Positions 19,515 through 28,949 of a stretch of DNA of 64,000 nucleotides are shown in pieces. Position 1 is the first letter of the stretch. Each line of letters begins with the position of its first letter. Made by a program: the position numbers and the translations under genes. The DNA comes from Verrucomicrobiales bacterium (GTDB lineage: Bacteria; Verrucomicrobiota; Verrucomicrobiia; Limisphaerales; UBA1100): NCBI GenBank assembly GCA_005809105.1, contig SYLI01000066.1, positions 1 to 64,000 on the forward strand, read 5' to 3'. Below the pieces are notes generated by a model. The model worked only from the letters and a program-made list of their open reading frames with translations. It did no database searches and had not been told where the DNA came from.

Positions 19515-20342
19515 CTACTCGGCCGCCAGATACTTCTCCACCTTCTTGTCGAGTCCGGCACGGGCGTTCATGTCCACCAGATTGCCCTTCTTGTCCACGA
19601 GCCACATCGCCGGGATGCTGGTGATGGCGTACTCCTTGGCCAGTTTGCCCTCCCAGCCCTTGCCGTCAAAGTACTGCACCCAGGGCATCTTCTTTTCTTT
19701 GACGAAGGACGTGAGTTTCTCCTCGTCGTCGTCGAGGGAGATTCCCACGATTTCAAATCCCTTCGAGTGCAACGCTTCGTAGGTCTTCATCACGTTGGGA
19801 AGTTCCGCGACGCACGGCCCGCACCAGGTGGCCCAGAAGTCGATGAGCACCACCTTGCCTTTGAGCTTGGAGAGGTCCACTTCACGTCCATCCACGGCCT
19901 TGAACTTCAGGTTCACAGGCTTGCCCAGCGCCTCGGTCTTCTTGAGGAGACCCTCGGCGCGCTGGACAATGGGGGCAAATTTCTTGTTCTTAAGCTGCAC
20001 CAATCCCGCCAGAATTTCCTTTTGGACCTTGGGTTCCTCGACGATGGAGGCGGCCTCCAGAAGCATGGCCTGGGGGCCAACCTCATCGGGATAATCCTTC
20101 GCCAGCTTTCGGGCGCCGTCGATGTACGCCTTGATTGCCGCATCGCGGTCGGTGGCAATGAGCTTGCGAATCTCGGTGATGAACACCTTGGCGGCGTCAT
20201 CAAACGTGGGCTTCTCTTTCTTTGCCTCGGGCTTGCCTTTGGGTTCGTCGGCCGCGCGCAAGGCACTGGGGCCTGTCACCCAAGCCGTGAGGCCGAGGAT
20301 GAAGGCGAGGGCGGCAGTGAGGGTAGTGGGCGTGGTTTTCAT
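19515..20342 (-). CDS. TlpA-like thioredoxin-fold protein
   Basis: VVLIDFWATWCGPCVAELPNVMKTYEALHSKGFEIVGISLDDD; signal peptide. Confidence 0.86.
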   Translation of the reverse strand: MKTTPTTLTAALAFILGLTAWVTGPSALRAADEPKGKPEAKKEKPTFDDAAKVFITEIRKLIATDRDAAIKAYIDGARKLAKDYPDEVGPQAMLLEAASIVEEPKVQKEILAGLVQLKNKKFAPIVQRAEGLLKKTEALGKPVNLKFKAVDGREVDLSKLKGKVVLIDFWATWCGPCVAELPNVMKTYEALHSKGFEIVGISLDDDEEKLTSFVKEKKMPWVQYFDGKGWEGKLAKEYAITSIPAMWLVDKKGNLVDMNARAGLDKKVEKYLAAE

Positions 20343-20414
20343 TTGAGAGATGGGGCGATCTGGTGCGCGACTCTAACCTCGCCGCGGCGCCATTGGCCAG
20401 CAGTAAATGGGAGA

Positions 20415-20624
20415 TCACCCACCAGCCACGATGCGGACAATTTCAAGCCGATCGCCATTCTGCAGGATGCGCCCCCAAAACTCCGAGGGCGCCACGGCTT
20501 CGCCGTTGTGCTCCACCACCACACTGCGCGGCCGCAGCTCCCGGCTTTTCAAGAAATCCTCCAGCGCACAGGGAAGCTGCGCCGCCAGCGGCTCGCCGTT
20601 GGTGATGAGCACCCCGTGAGGCAT
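20415..20624 (-). CDS. thiS: Sulfur carrier protein ThiS
   Basis: MPHGVLITNGEPLAAQLPCALEDFLKSRELRPRSVVVEHNGEAVAPSEFWGRILQNGDRLEIVRIVAGG, with C-terminal GG. Confidence 0.85.
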   Translation of the reverse strand: MPHGVLITNGEPLAAQLPCALEDFLKSRELRPRSVVVEHNGEAVAPSEFWGRILQNGDRLEIVRIVAGG

Positions 20625-20626
20625 CG

Positions 20627-21535
20627 TTAGCTCAACGTCAACAGCGCGGCTTCCGGGCGGCAATTGAGGCGCAGCCCGTGCAGGTTGCCCACGCCCTTGG
20701 TGATGTAGACCCAGCGGCCGCGCCAGAGGTGAAGCCCGCGCACCCGGTGCTTGTCACGAACCGGTGCCAGTAGCGCGCCCAGTCCGGGCAGCAGCCATTG
20801 GCCGCCATGGGTGTGGCCGCTCAGCATCAAGGACCAGTGAAAAGGAGCCAGAAGGGTCTTGGTATCCGGGTTGTGGGAGAGCACCACCGTGGGCGCGCCC
20901 GGTTCGAGTGGAGTGGCAAACGCCGCCTCGGGATGGCATTCGTCATTCCATGGATCGCCCACCCCAACCAGATTCAGGCATTGGCTTCCCAATTGCAGGG
21001 CGCAGCCCCGATTGTGCAGCAGGGTGACACCCGCCTGACGAAGCAGGCGCCGCACCGGATGCGCGCTGGCATAGCCCAGCCTGCTGCCAGCCCACGGGCC
21101 ACCGTCGTGATTGCCCAGACAGGCGAAGGTCGGGGCGGCGCGGGAGAGGCGTTTCAGGGCGGCTGCGTAGGGGTCGTATGCGTTGTATTTCCAGGTGATG
21201 AAATCGCCTGTGAGGCAGATGAGGTGCGGCTTGTGCTCCAGTCCCAGCTCGAACACGCGCTCGAGGTAGCCCAGGCTCACCACACGCGATGCATGCAGGT
21301 CCGAAAGGTGCAGGACGCGCAGGGGCTCTCGCAGGCCGATGGGGATGTCGTGCCGGGCGATGTCGATCCAGCCGCTCTCCCAAAAGCGCATGGGGGGCGC
21401 GGGCGGCGCATCCAGATTCCGGTGGCGCAGCCGCGCGTGAATGAGGCGCCGCCGCGGCCCGCTGGGAGCACGTGCGGGGACACCGGGGGCAAACTGCAGC
21501 GATTCCAACAAGAGTGGCAGGATAGCCCGGCGCAT
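20627..21535 (-). CDS. Calcineurin-like metallophosphoesterase
   Basis: VLHLSDLHASR, LICLTGDFITW, CLGNHDGG, LMLSGHTHGGQWLLPG. Confidence 0.88.
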   Translation of the reverse strand: MRRAILPLLLESLQFAPGVPARAPSGPRRRLIHARLRHRNLDAPPAPPMRFWESGWIDIARHDIPIGLREPLRVLHLSDLHASRVVSLGYLERVFELGLEHKPHLICLTGDFITWKYNAYDPYAAALKRLSRAAPTFACLGNHDGGPWAGSRLGYASAHPVRRLLRQAGVTLLHNRGCALQLGSQCLNLVGVGDPWNDECHPEAAFATPLEPGAPTVVLSHNPDTKTLLAPFHWSLMLSGHTHGGQWLLPGLGALLAPVRDKHRVRGLHLWRGRWVYITKGVGNLHGLRLNCRPEAALLTLS

Positions 21536-21570
21536 CCGCCCGTCAATGGCGATTGCCGTCGTAAGAGTCT

Positions 21571-22797
21571 TTACGTGTGGAGCGCGCAGTCCCAGTCCTT
21601 CCAAACCGGCTCGTAGCCGGCGGCGCAGATCTGCGCGGCTACTTCGGCGGGGGGGCGTTCGTCGGCGATGTCAAACTGGCCGGTGGCCCATTGGCTTGAG
21701 CCCTCAGCCAACGCCACGATGCTGCCGCGCTGCGTGCGGTGAATCTTGTCGCGGCCCGCACCGGTGTAGCCGCCGGGCTCGGTGTGGCTGCCCGCACTCA
21801 TGTGAGTGACGCCCAGGAGCAGCAGGCGGTCGCGCAGACGGGCGCTTTCGCGGGTGGAGAGCACCAACCCCACGTCGGGAAGAAAGAGGCGCAGCGCGCA
21901 GAGCAACTGCACCAGCTCTGCGTCCGTCACGTTCACTCGTGGCTCGAAGTCTCCGGCACAGGGGCGCAGGCGCGGCAGGGAAATCGTGAGCTGCGCCTTC
22001 CAGCAATGCCGCAGCAGCCATTGCGCGTGGGCCGCCACGCACAGGGCTTCCCAACGCCAGTCGCCCAGGCCCAGCAGCACGCCGATTCCCAAGCGGCGGA
22101 ATCCCGCCGCGTACGCGCGCTCTGGCGTAGCCAGTCGCCAGTCAAAGTCGCGCTTGGGGCCTGCCGTGTGGAGGTCGGCATACACAGGCCGGTCGTAGGT
22201 TTCCTGATACACCACCAGACCTTCAGCTCCGGCGGCGACGATGGGCCGATACTCGTCAGTTTCCATGGGGCCCACTTCGAGCGCGATGCCCGGCACCACT
22301 TGGCGCAGGGCGGCGGTGCAGTCGCGCAAGTAAGTGGCAGAGATAAATCGCGGATGCTCGCCTGCCACGAGCAGCAGATTACGAAACCCCTGTGCAGCCA
22401 GAGCCCGCGCCTCGGCGGCTGCTTCGTCCGGCGAGAGGGTGAGCCGCAGGATGGGGTTGTCGCGTGAGAATCCGCAGTAGGCGCAGTTGTTGATGCATTC
22501 GTTTGAAAGGTACAAGGGCGCAAACATGCGAATGACCTTGCCAAAGCGCTGCTGCGTGAGCGTCTGGGTGCGCCGGGCCATGGGCTCCAGGCAGGCGGCT
22601 CCCTCTGGGGAAATAAGCCGGGCAAAATCCGACAGAGTGGGCCTTCCCAACCCCACACTGTGCCGGGCGTCGGCGGCTGGGCACTGCATGGACAGGTGCA
22701 ACAGGCGCTCCAGCGGAAGCTGGCGGTAGGCGTCGACAAAACTCACCTGCAAAAGGTGGCAGGAGGATGCCTGACTGTCCAGCGGGCTTGGGGGCAA
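21571..22797 (-). CDS. thiH: 2-iminoacetate synthase ThiH (radical SAM)
   Basis: PLYLSNECINNCAYCGFSRDN (CxxxCxxC), LVVYQETYDRPVYADLHTAGPKRDFDWRL, SAGSHTEPGGY. Confidence 0.9.
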   Translation of the reverse strand: MPPSPLDSQASSCHLLQVSFVDAYRQLPLERLLHLSMQCPAADARHSVGLGRPTLSDFARLISPEGAACLEPMARRTQTLTQQRFGKVIRMFAPLYLSNECINNCAYCGFSRDNPILRLTLSPDEAAAEARALAAQGFRNLLLVAGEHPRFISATYLRDCTAALRQVVPGIALEVGPMETDEYRPIVAAGAEGLVVYQETYDRPVYADLHTAGPKRDFDWRLATPERAYAAGFRRLGIGVLLGLGDWRWEALCVAAHAQWLLRHCWKAQLTISLPRLRPCAGDFEPRVNVTDAELVQLLCALRLFLPDVGLVLSTRESARLRDRLLLLGVTHMSAGSHTEPGGYTGAGRDKIHRTQRGSIVALAEGSSQWATGQFDIADERPPAEVAAQICAAGYEPVWKDWDCALHT

Positions 22798-22802
22798 GGG
22801 CG

Positions 22803-22836
22803 TTGCCAGCGGCCGTGCGAATAATTTTTTCTCCCC
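22803..22836 (+). promoter_or_regulatory. Candidate promoter TTGCCA-N16-TTTTTT-CTCCCC upstream of parA
   Basis: Same layout and spacing as the element at 17771..17804. Confidence 0.35.
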
Positions 22837-22859
22837 ACGAGATGGGGGGCAGGGGTCTA

Positions 22860-23693
22860 ATGCCTCCCGTGAGTCACGTGATCGTCGTGGCCACTCAGAA
22901 GGGGGGCGTCGGCAAGACCACCACTGCGGTGAATCTGGCCGCCTGCCTCGCTGCGCAGGGGCGTTCGGTGCTGCTGCTCGATTTGGATCCGCAAGCCAAT
23001 GCCACCAGCGGTCTGGGATTGGAGAAGGTGGCCGGTGGCAGCGTCTACGGCGCGTTGCTGGGGCACGAGCTGCTGGTGGACAAGGTGCGGGCCACTTCCC
23101 AGCCCAACCTGTTCATCGTCCCCAGCGAGATGGATCTGTGCGGCGCGGAGATTGAACTGCCCCGAATGGAGGGGCATCTGCAGCGGCTGCGTCGGGCGTT
23201 GCAGGGGCTCACTGAGCGCGCGCAGTTTGACGTGGTGCTCATCGATTCGCCGCCCTCGCTGGGCGTGCTGACACTCAATGCGTTTGTGGCGGCGGAGAGC
23301 GTGCTGGTGCCCCTACAGTGCGAGTATTACGCGCTCGAGGGAATTTCCACGGTGAACTGGCTGCTCGAGCGTGTGCGGCAGTCGGGCGAAAATCCATCGC
23401 TCTCCATCATGGGGATCGTGATGACCATGTATGACGCGCGCACGCGGCTCTCTTCGCAGGTGGTCGAGGAAGCGTCCCGGCATTTTGGCGAGAAGGTGTT
23501 TGAGACGCGCATCCCGCGCTCCACGCGCTTGGCCGAGGCGCCCAGTCACGGCTGTTCCATACTGCAGTATGATCCCCACAGTGCTGCCGCCGCTGCCTAT
23601 GAGGTGCTGGCGCAGGAAGTCGCGTCGCGCCTTGGGCTCTCTGCGTCAGGGGCAGGCGAACATGCGTGTGTGCCGGTGCAAAATGTTGCTTGA
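22860..23693 (+). CDS. ParA/Soj-family ATPase
   Basis: VVATQKGGVGKTTTAVNLAACLAAQGRSVLLLDLDPQANATSGLG (deviant Walker A), VLIDSPPSLGVLTLNAF. Confidence 0.92.
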   Translation: MPPVSHVIVVATQKGGVGKTTTAVNLAACLAAQGRSVLLLDLDPQANATSGLGLEKVAGGSVYGALLGHELLVDKVRATSQPNLFIVPSEMDLCGAEIELPRMEGHLQRLRRALQGLTERAQFDVVLIDSPPSLGVLTLNAFVAAESVLVPLQCEYYALEGISTVNWLLERVRQSGENPSLSIMGIVMTMYDARTRLSSQVVEEASRHFGEKVFETRIPRSTRLAEAPSHGCSILQYDPHSAAAAAYEVLAQEVASRLGLSASGAGEHACVPVQNVA

Positions 23694-23730
23694 AGAAGCG
23701 CCCTCAAGGCCTAACATCGCGCCTTCCTCT

Positions 23731-25023
23731 ATGGCGGCAACCATGAAGAACTTGCAACCTCTGGCGACTTTTTTTGCCTTCGCCTTGCTTCTGGAATCTT
23801 CGCAGGCGGCCGACTGGACCCAATATCGCGGCCCGAACCACGATGGCTCCACCGTGGAGAAGATTCCCGCCAAGTGGCCGGCATCGGGGTTGCGCACGCT
23901 CTGGAAGGTTCCGGCACCGGGAGGATTTAGTTCCTTCGCGGTATCGCAAGGCCTTGCCGTCACTCAGGTGATTCGCGAGGGCCGCGAGTGCGTGGTGGCC
24001 CTTGATGCGATGACCGGAAAGGAAGCGTGGGCGGTGGAGTTGGGGGCCGCGGATTACGGGCACAACGGTGGCAATGCAGGCGCCAAGGGAAATGACGGCG
24101 GCGATGGACCGCGCTCCACGCCCACCTTGGACGGCGACCACGCGTACGTCTTGTCTTCGGATCTTCGTTTGTGGTGCCTCAATGCCAAGTCCGGAAAGAA
24201 GGCATGGATGGTGGACTTGATGGCGGAGCATGGAGGCCCCAACATCAAATGGAAGAACGCCGCCTCGCCGTTGCTGGACGGCGATCAGGTCTTCGTCGCG
24301 GGCGGTGGTGCCGGTTCGACGTTTCTCGCCTTTGACAAGCTGACCGGCAAGGTGTTTTGGAAATCTGGAACCGAAACCATCACGCATGCCACCCCGGTGC
24401 GCACGACGCTCCACGGAGTGGCGCAGGTGATTTTCTTTGTGCAGAGCGGACTGGTTTCGCTGGACCGCGCCACGGGGCGTGAACTGTGGCGGCAGGCCTT
24501 CCGGTTTTCGGTTTCCACTGCCATCAGTCCGGTGGTGGCGCAAGACGTGGTGTACTGCTCGGCGGGTTACGGAGTGGGCGGCGGCGCCTACCGTATTTCC
24601 AAGACCGATGGGAAGTGGGCCGCCGAGGAGCAGTGGCGCGCGCACGGCAATGGCCAGTCGGCCAATCACTGGAGCACGCCCTTGCACCGCGAGGGGCACC
24701 TCTACGGGGTTTTTGGTTTTAAGGAATATGCGACGGGGCCTGTGAAATGTGTGGAGCTTGCGACTGGTGCTGTGAAATGGCAGAAGCCCAATTTTGGCGC
24801 GGGCAATGCGGTGCTGGCTGGCGGGCACCTACTGGTGCTGACCGATTTGGGCGACTTGGTGTTGCTGGCGGCGCAGGCGGCTGAGCAGCCCGAATTGGCG
24901 CGGGCCCATGTGGTAGATGGCAAGTGTTGGTCAACCCCCGCGCTGAGCAACGGGCGTGTGTATGTGCGCAGCACCAAGGAGGCGGCGTGCGTTGAGCTGC
25001 CGCGGGCCCTCTCCTCGCGATGA
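23731..25023 (+). CDS. PQQ-like beta-propeller repeat protein, secreted
   Basis: Signal peptide; ADWTQYRGPNHDGSTVEK...; repeated blade motifs (VVALDAMTGKEAW, LWCLNAKSGKKAW, LVSLDRATGRELW, CVELATGAVKW). Confidence 0.87.
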   Translation: MAATMKNLQPLATFFAFALLLESSQAADWTQYRGPNHDGSTVEKIPAKWPASGLRTLWKVPAPGGFSSFAVSQGLAVTQVIREGRECVVALDAMTGKEAWAVELGAADYGHNGGNAGAKGNDGGDGPRSTPTLDGDHAYVLSSDLRLWCLNAKSGKKAWMVDLMAEHGGPNIKWKNAASPLLDGDQVFVAGGGAGSTFLAFDKLTGKVFWKSGTETITHATPVRTTLHGVAQVIFFVQSGLVSLDRATGRELWRQAFRFSVSTAISPVVAQDVVYCSAGYGVGGGAYRISKTDGKWAAEEQWRAHGNGQSANHWSTPLHREGHLYGVFGFKEYATGPVKCVELATGAVKWQKPNFGAGNAVLAGGHLLVLTDLGDLVLLAAQAAEQPELARAHVVDGKCWSTPALSNGRVYVRSTKEAACVELPRALSSR

Positions 25024-25793
25024 ACCCAACGCCGGGCCAACTGCAGCCGGCCGCTCCTGCCCCCGCCGCAATCACGACCTCCAAGCAGCCGGTCGAGATG
25101 GTGGTTGAACGGGTGGTGATGGAGCTGCCCGACACCAAGACGATTCGCCTCATCTGGCCGCAGGATTACAATCCGCAGTTTCTGACGGGACAATTCATCA
25201 CCGTGTCCTGGCCGGACACCCCGAAGTACCGCCGGGCCTACTCGCTCTCAAGCTGTGCGCTCGATCGCGGCCACTTTGAAATTACCGTCAAGCGCGAGGG
25301 CAGGATGGGAACGCGCATGGTTGACTGGGCCAAGGAGGGCGACCTCTTGCAAGTGATCCGTCCGGCAGGAAAGTTCCTGCCTGTCTACGATGCTGACAAA
25401 CACCTGATTTGCATCGCGGGCGGATCGGGCGTCACTCCCTTTCGCGGTTTTGCGCGCGAGGCCACATCGCGAGGGCTTTCCACGCGCCTGACGGTCCTTT
25501 ATTCCGTGCGCACCACCAAGGACATCATCTTTCATGACGAGTTTCGCGAGATGGAAAAGCGAAATCCCAACCTCAAGTTTGCCGTGACCTGCACGCGCTT
25601 GGAGGTGGACGACCCTTGGGAGGGACGCCGCGGCAGACTGGACGTGGCTTGGATTCGCGAACAGGTGACCGACATTGGTAACGCGGTGTTCTACGCCTGT
25701 GGTCCGACGCCGCTGGTGGAATTTGCCGAGGATCTTGTGGTCAATCACATGGCCGTGCCACGCGCCCAGCTTCGAACCGAGATCTGGGGCTAG
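25020..25793 (+). CDS. FAD/NAD(P)-binding oxidoreductase (ferredoxin-NADP reductase-like)
   Basis: YRRAYSLSSCA (FAD), ICIAGGSGVTPFRGFAREA (NAD(P)H), VFYACGPTPLVEF. Confidence 0.85.
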   Translation: MNPTPGQLQPAAPAPAAITTSKQPVEMVVERVVMELPDTKTIRLIWPQDYNPQFLTGQFITVSWPDTPKYRRAYSLSSCALDRGHFEITVKREGRMGTRMVDWAKEGDLLQVIRPAGKFLPVYDADKHLICIAGGSGVTPFRGFAREATSRGLSTRLTVLYSVRTTKDIIFHDEFREMEKRNPNLKFAVTCTRLEVDDPWEGRRGRLDVAWIREQVTDIGNAVFYACGPTPLVEFAEDLVVNHMAVPRAQLRTEIWG

Positions 25794-25818
25794 GTGGCCG
25801 CTTCCCGCTTTTCCTGAC

Positions 25819-26958
25819 ATGACGCTCCAACGGACGCCGCTGTACGACTGGCACGCCGCGCATGGCGGGCAGTTGATTGACTTCGGCGGCTGGGAGCTTC
25901 CGGTCAAGTACAGTGGCATCATCGAGGAACATCTGGCGGTTCGCCGCGCGGCTGGTCTCTTTGACATTTCGCACATGGGCGAAGTGTGGGTGAGCGGCCC
26001 GGCGGCGGCGCGATTTCTCAATGGTGTGCTCACCAACGATCTTGCGCGTCTGGACGTCGGGATGGCGCAGTACACCATTCTATGCAACACGCAAGGTGGC
26101 ACGGTGGACGACCTCTACGCCTACCGCATCGGGGAGGAGACGTTTTTCCTGATCATCAACGCCGCGCGTATTGACGCGGACATGGCGTGGCTTGAGTCGC
26201 AGCTGGATCAATTTGCCGACCGGCGACAGGTCTCTCTAAAAAATCTCTCTGGTGAGTATGCCGCGCTGGCTCTGCAGGGGCCTGCGACCGCCGGTTTTGT
26301 GGACAGCCTGCTTCCCGGCCAAGGTTTGATTGCTGGCCTTAAGCCCTCCGCGCTGCGCAAGAATGGCGTGGAAGCCTACGCCGTTGGAACCGATAAGGTG
26401 TTCGTCGCGCGAACCGGCTACACGGGCGAGGATGGTTTTGAGTTTGTCTCGCCAGCCACGCACATCGCCGACATCTGGGAGGCTGCATTGCGCGCGGGAC
26501 AATCTTCTGGGATCAAGCCTTGCGGGCTGGGTGCACGCGACACGCTGCGGCTTGAGTCGTGCTACCCGCTCTACGGCCATGAGCTTGACGAGCAGACTTC
26601 GCCCATCGAAGCGGGCCTGGGTGCGTTTGTGAAGTGCGAGAAGGGGCCCTTCGTTGGAGCAGCTCCTCTGGCCGCTCAGAAGGCGGGAGGGTTGCAACGC
26701 AAGTCGGTCGCCTTCCAACTCACGGGAAAGGCACCGCCCCCGCGCATGGGCTGCGAGCTTTTCATTCCCGGCGAGAGTCAGCTCCTGGCAAACGTCAGCA
26801 GCGGCACGATGAGCCCCACCTTGGGCGCGGGCATTGGCCTGGCTTGCCTGCCGCTCGCGCAAGCCCACGCGGGCCAGCCTCTGGAATTAATCGTGCGCCA
26901 GACGCGCTATCCAGCGCTCGTGGTGCCCAAACCCTTTTATCGGCGACCCACCCCATGA
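25819..26958 (+). CDS. gcvT: Glycine cleavage system aminomethyltransferase (T protein)
   Basis: [55 protein letters not shown]...[11 protein letters not shown]. Confidence 0.95.
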   Translation: MTLQRTPLYDWHAAHGGQLIDFGGWELPVKYSGIIEEHLAVRRAAGLFDISHMGEVWVSGPAAARFLNGVLTNDLARLDVGMAQYTILCNTQGGTVDDLYAYRIGEETFFLIINAARIDADMAWLESQLDQFADRRQVSLKNLSGEYAALALQGPATAGFVDSLLPGQGLIAGLKPSALRKNGVEAYAVGTDKVFVARTGYTGEDGFEFVSPATHIADIWEAALRAGQSSGIKPCGLGARDTLRLESCYPLYGHELDEQTSPIEAGLGAFVKCEKGPFVGAAPLAAQKAGGLQRKSVAFQLTGKAPPPRMGCELFIPGESQLLANVSSGTMSPTLGAGIGLACLPLAQAHAGQPLELIVRQTRYPALVVPKPFYRRPTP

Positions 26959-27350
26959 GCACACAAATCCCCGCAGAACTTCTCTACGCGCCCACCCACG
27001 AATGGTTGCGCAACGCCGCGGGCGTGGCCACGGTCGGCATCACCGACCACGCGCAGCACGAGCTCACCGACATCGTGTTTGTCGAGCTGCCCAAAGTGGG
27101 GCGCGTGCTGGCCGCTGGTGAATCCTGCGCGGTGGTCGAGTCGGTGAAGTCTGCCAGCGACATCTACTGCCCCGCTGCCGGTGAGGTGGTCGAAGTAAAT
27201 CCATCGCTGGCGGAAAATCCCGCGCTCGTCAACAACGACCCCTACGGGGCTGGATGGTTCTTTAAGATGCGCCTTGCCGCTGGCGCAGCCTCAAGCTTGC
27301 TGGACGCCGCTGGATACAGCAAAGCGATCGGCTCCGGCAGCAAAGCCTGA
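26955..27350 (+). CDS. gcvH: Glycine cleavage system H protein
   Basis: YAPTHEWLR...[55 protein letters not shown] (lipoyl-Lys motif). Confidence 0.95.
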   Translation: MSTQIPAELLYAPTHEWLRNAAGVATVGITDHAQHELTDIVFVELPKVGRVLAAGESCAVVESVKSASDIYCPAAGEVVEVNPSLAENPALVNNDPYGAGWFFKMRLAAGAASSLLDAAGYSKAIGSGSKA

Positions 27351-27386
27351 TTGCCTGCGGTGGGCACCTGCGCCATCTTGTGTCAG

Positions 27387-28949
27387 ATGACCCTTCGCGC
27401 CCTGCCTCTTTTGCTTCTGCACGGAGTGTGTCTTGGGGCGGCGGCGCCCGATGTTGTGTTGCGCAACGGCCTGTTGGTGGACGGCACCGGCAAGGCGGCA
27501 TTTCGTGGTGACGTGGCGGTGCAGGGCGGGCGCATCCAAGCCTTGGGCGCGGTGAGCGTAAAGGGGCGGGTGGAAATTGATGTCAGGGGTTGGGTGGTTG
27601 CACCGGGGTTTATTGACGTCCACACGCACGCGGAGAACATCGCGGAGCATCCACTGGCGGAGAATTTCCTGCGGATGGGCGTCACCACTTTGGTGCTGGG
27701 CAACTGTGGCAGCTCCCGCGTGGATTTGGCGGCGTTCTTCCGCGGGCTGGAGGCGAACGGCACAGCGGCGAATGTAGCCAGCCTCATCGGCCACGGCACG
27801 GTGCGGGCCCAGGTGATGGGAGGATCGTTCCGCAGGAAGCCTTCGGCCGACGAGCTGGATCGGATGCGCCAGTTGACGGCCCGTGCGATGCGCGACGGCG
27901 CTTTGGGGATGTCCACGGGACTCATTTATCTTCCCGGCACCTTTGCCGAGACGGAGGAACTGTTGGAGATGGCCAAGGTCGTGTCCACACACGGGGGCAT
28001 TTACGCCAGCCACATGCGCAACGAGGGAACCCGAATCGCCCAAGCCATCGGAGAATTGGTTCGCATCGGCACCGAGGCGCGGCTGCCGGTGCATGTCTCG
28101 CACATCAAGATTGGCGACAAAACCAAGTGGGGGGAGGCGGCGGCAGTGCTTGGGCTGCTTGCCAAGGCGCGCACGGCGGGAGTGGCGGTCACGCAGGATC
28201 AGTACGCGTACACCGCCTCCAGCACGGGGCTGCGGCAGTTGCTTCCCGACGATGCCGTGGCCGGCGGCCGCGAGCGGTTCGCCCAGTTGCTAGACAATCC
28301 GGCCGAGAAGGCGCGCATCATCCAGCAGATGAAAGAGCGACTCAAACAGAGCGGGCGCGAGGATTACGCCTATGCGGTTCTAGCCCACTATCGACACCAG
28401 ACCAACTTCAACGGGCTGAGCGTGCCCGCAGCGGCCCGAATGCGATTTGGTCAGAGTGGCATGGATCAACAAATTGAGCTGTTGCTGGAGGTCGAGCGCA
28501 ATGGAGGTGCGTCGGCGGTGTTTCATGGGATGAACGAGGACGACTTGCGCACGTTCCTCAAGGATCGGCACACCATGTTTGCCTCGGACAGCGGCGTGCG
28601 CGTCTGGGGCGAGGGCGTGCCTCATCCGCGGGGTTACGGGAACAATGCGCGCTTTCTCGCCCGCTATGTGCGCGAGGAACACCTCATCACCCTCGAAGAG
28701 GCCGTGGGACGCATGACCAGCCTTCCCGCGCGCACCTTCGGCATCCCCGATCGCGGTGAGTTAAAGGTTGGCGATTGGGCCGATGTGGTGGTGTTTGATC
28801 CGGCCACGATCGCGGATGCGGCAACTTACGCAGCGCCCCATCAGTACGCCAAAGGCGTGGGATGGGTGCTGGTGGGCGGTCGCTTTGTGGTGGAAGAGGG
28901 GCGCTCGAATGGCCAGCGGCATGGTCGCGTGGTTCGCCGCGCCAACTAG
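27387..28949 (+). CDS. N-acyl-D-amino-acid deacylase-like amidohydrolase
   Basis: VVLRNGLLVDGTGKAAFRGDVAVQGGRIQALG; VVAPGFIDVHTHAE; MSTGLIYLPGTFAETEELLEMAK; FASDSGVRVWGEGVPHPRGYGNNARFL. Confidence 0.85.
   Translation: MTLRALPLLLLHGVCLGAAAPDVVLRNGLLVDGTGKAAFRGDVAVQGGRIQALGAVSVKGRVEIDVRGWVVAPGFIDVHTHAENIAEHPLAENFLRMGVTTLVLGNCGSSRVDLAAFFRGLEANGTAANVASLIGHGTVRAQVMGGSFRRKPSADELDRMRQLTARAMRDGALGMSTGLIYLPGTFAETEELLEMAKVVSTHGGIYASHMRNEGTRIAQAIGELVRIGTEARLPVHVSHIKIGDKTKWGEAAAVLGLLAKARTAGVAVTQDQYAYTASSTGLRQLLPDDAVAGGRERFAQLLDNPAEKARIIQQMKERLKQSGREDYAYAVLAHYRHQTNFNGLSVPAAARMRFGQSGMDQQIELLLEVERNGGASAVFHGMNEDDLRTFLKDRHTMFASDSGVRVWGEGVPHPRGYGNNARFLARYVREEHLITLEEAVGRMTSLPARTFGIPDRGELKVGDWADVVVFDPATIADAATYAAPHQYAKGVGWVLVGGRFVVEEGRSNGQRHGRVVRRAN

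Noticed and set aside
22831-22851. CCCCA-CGAGA-TGGGG hairpin before parA as a terminator or riboswitch
   Set aside because: Short 5-bp stem without a following U-tract; more likely chance in the leader.
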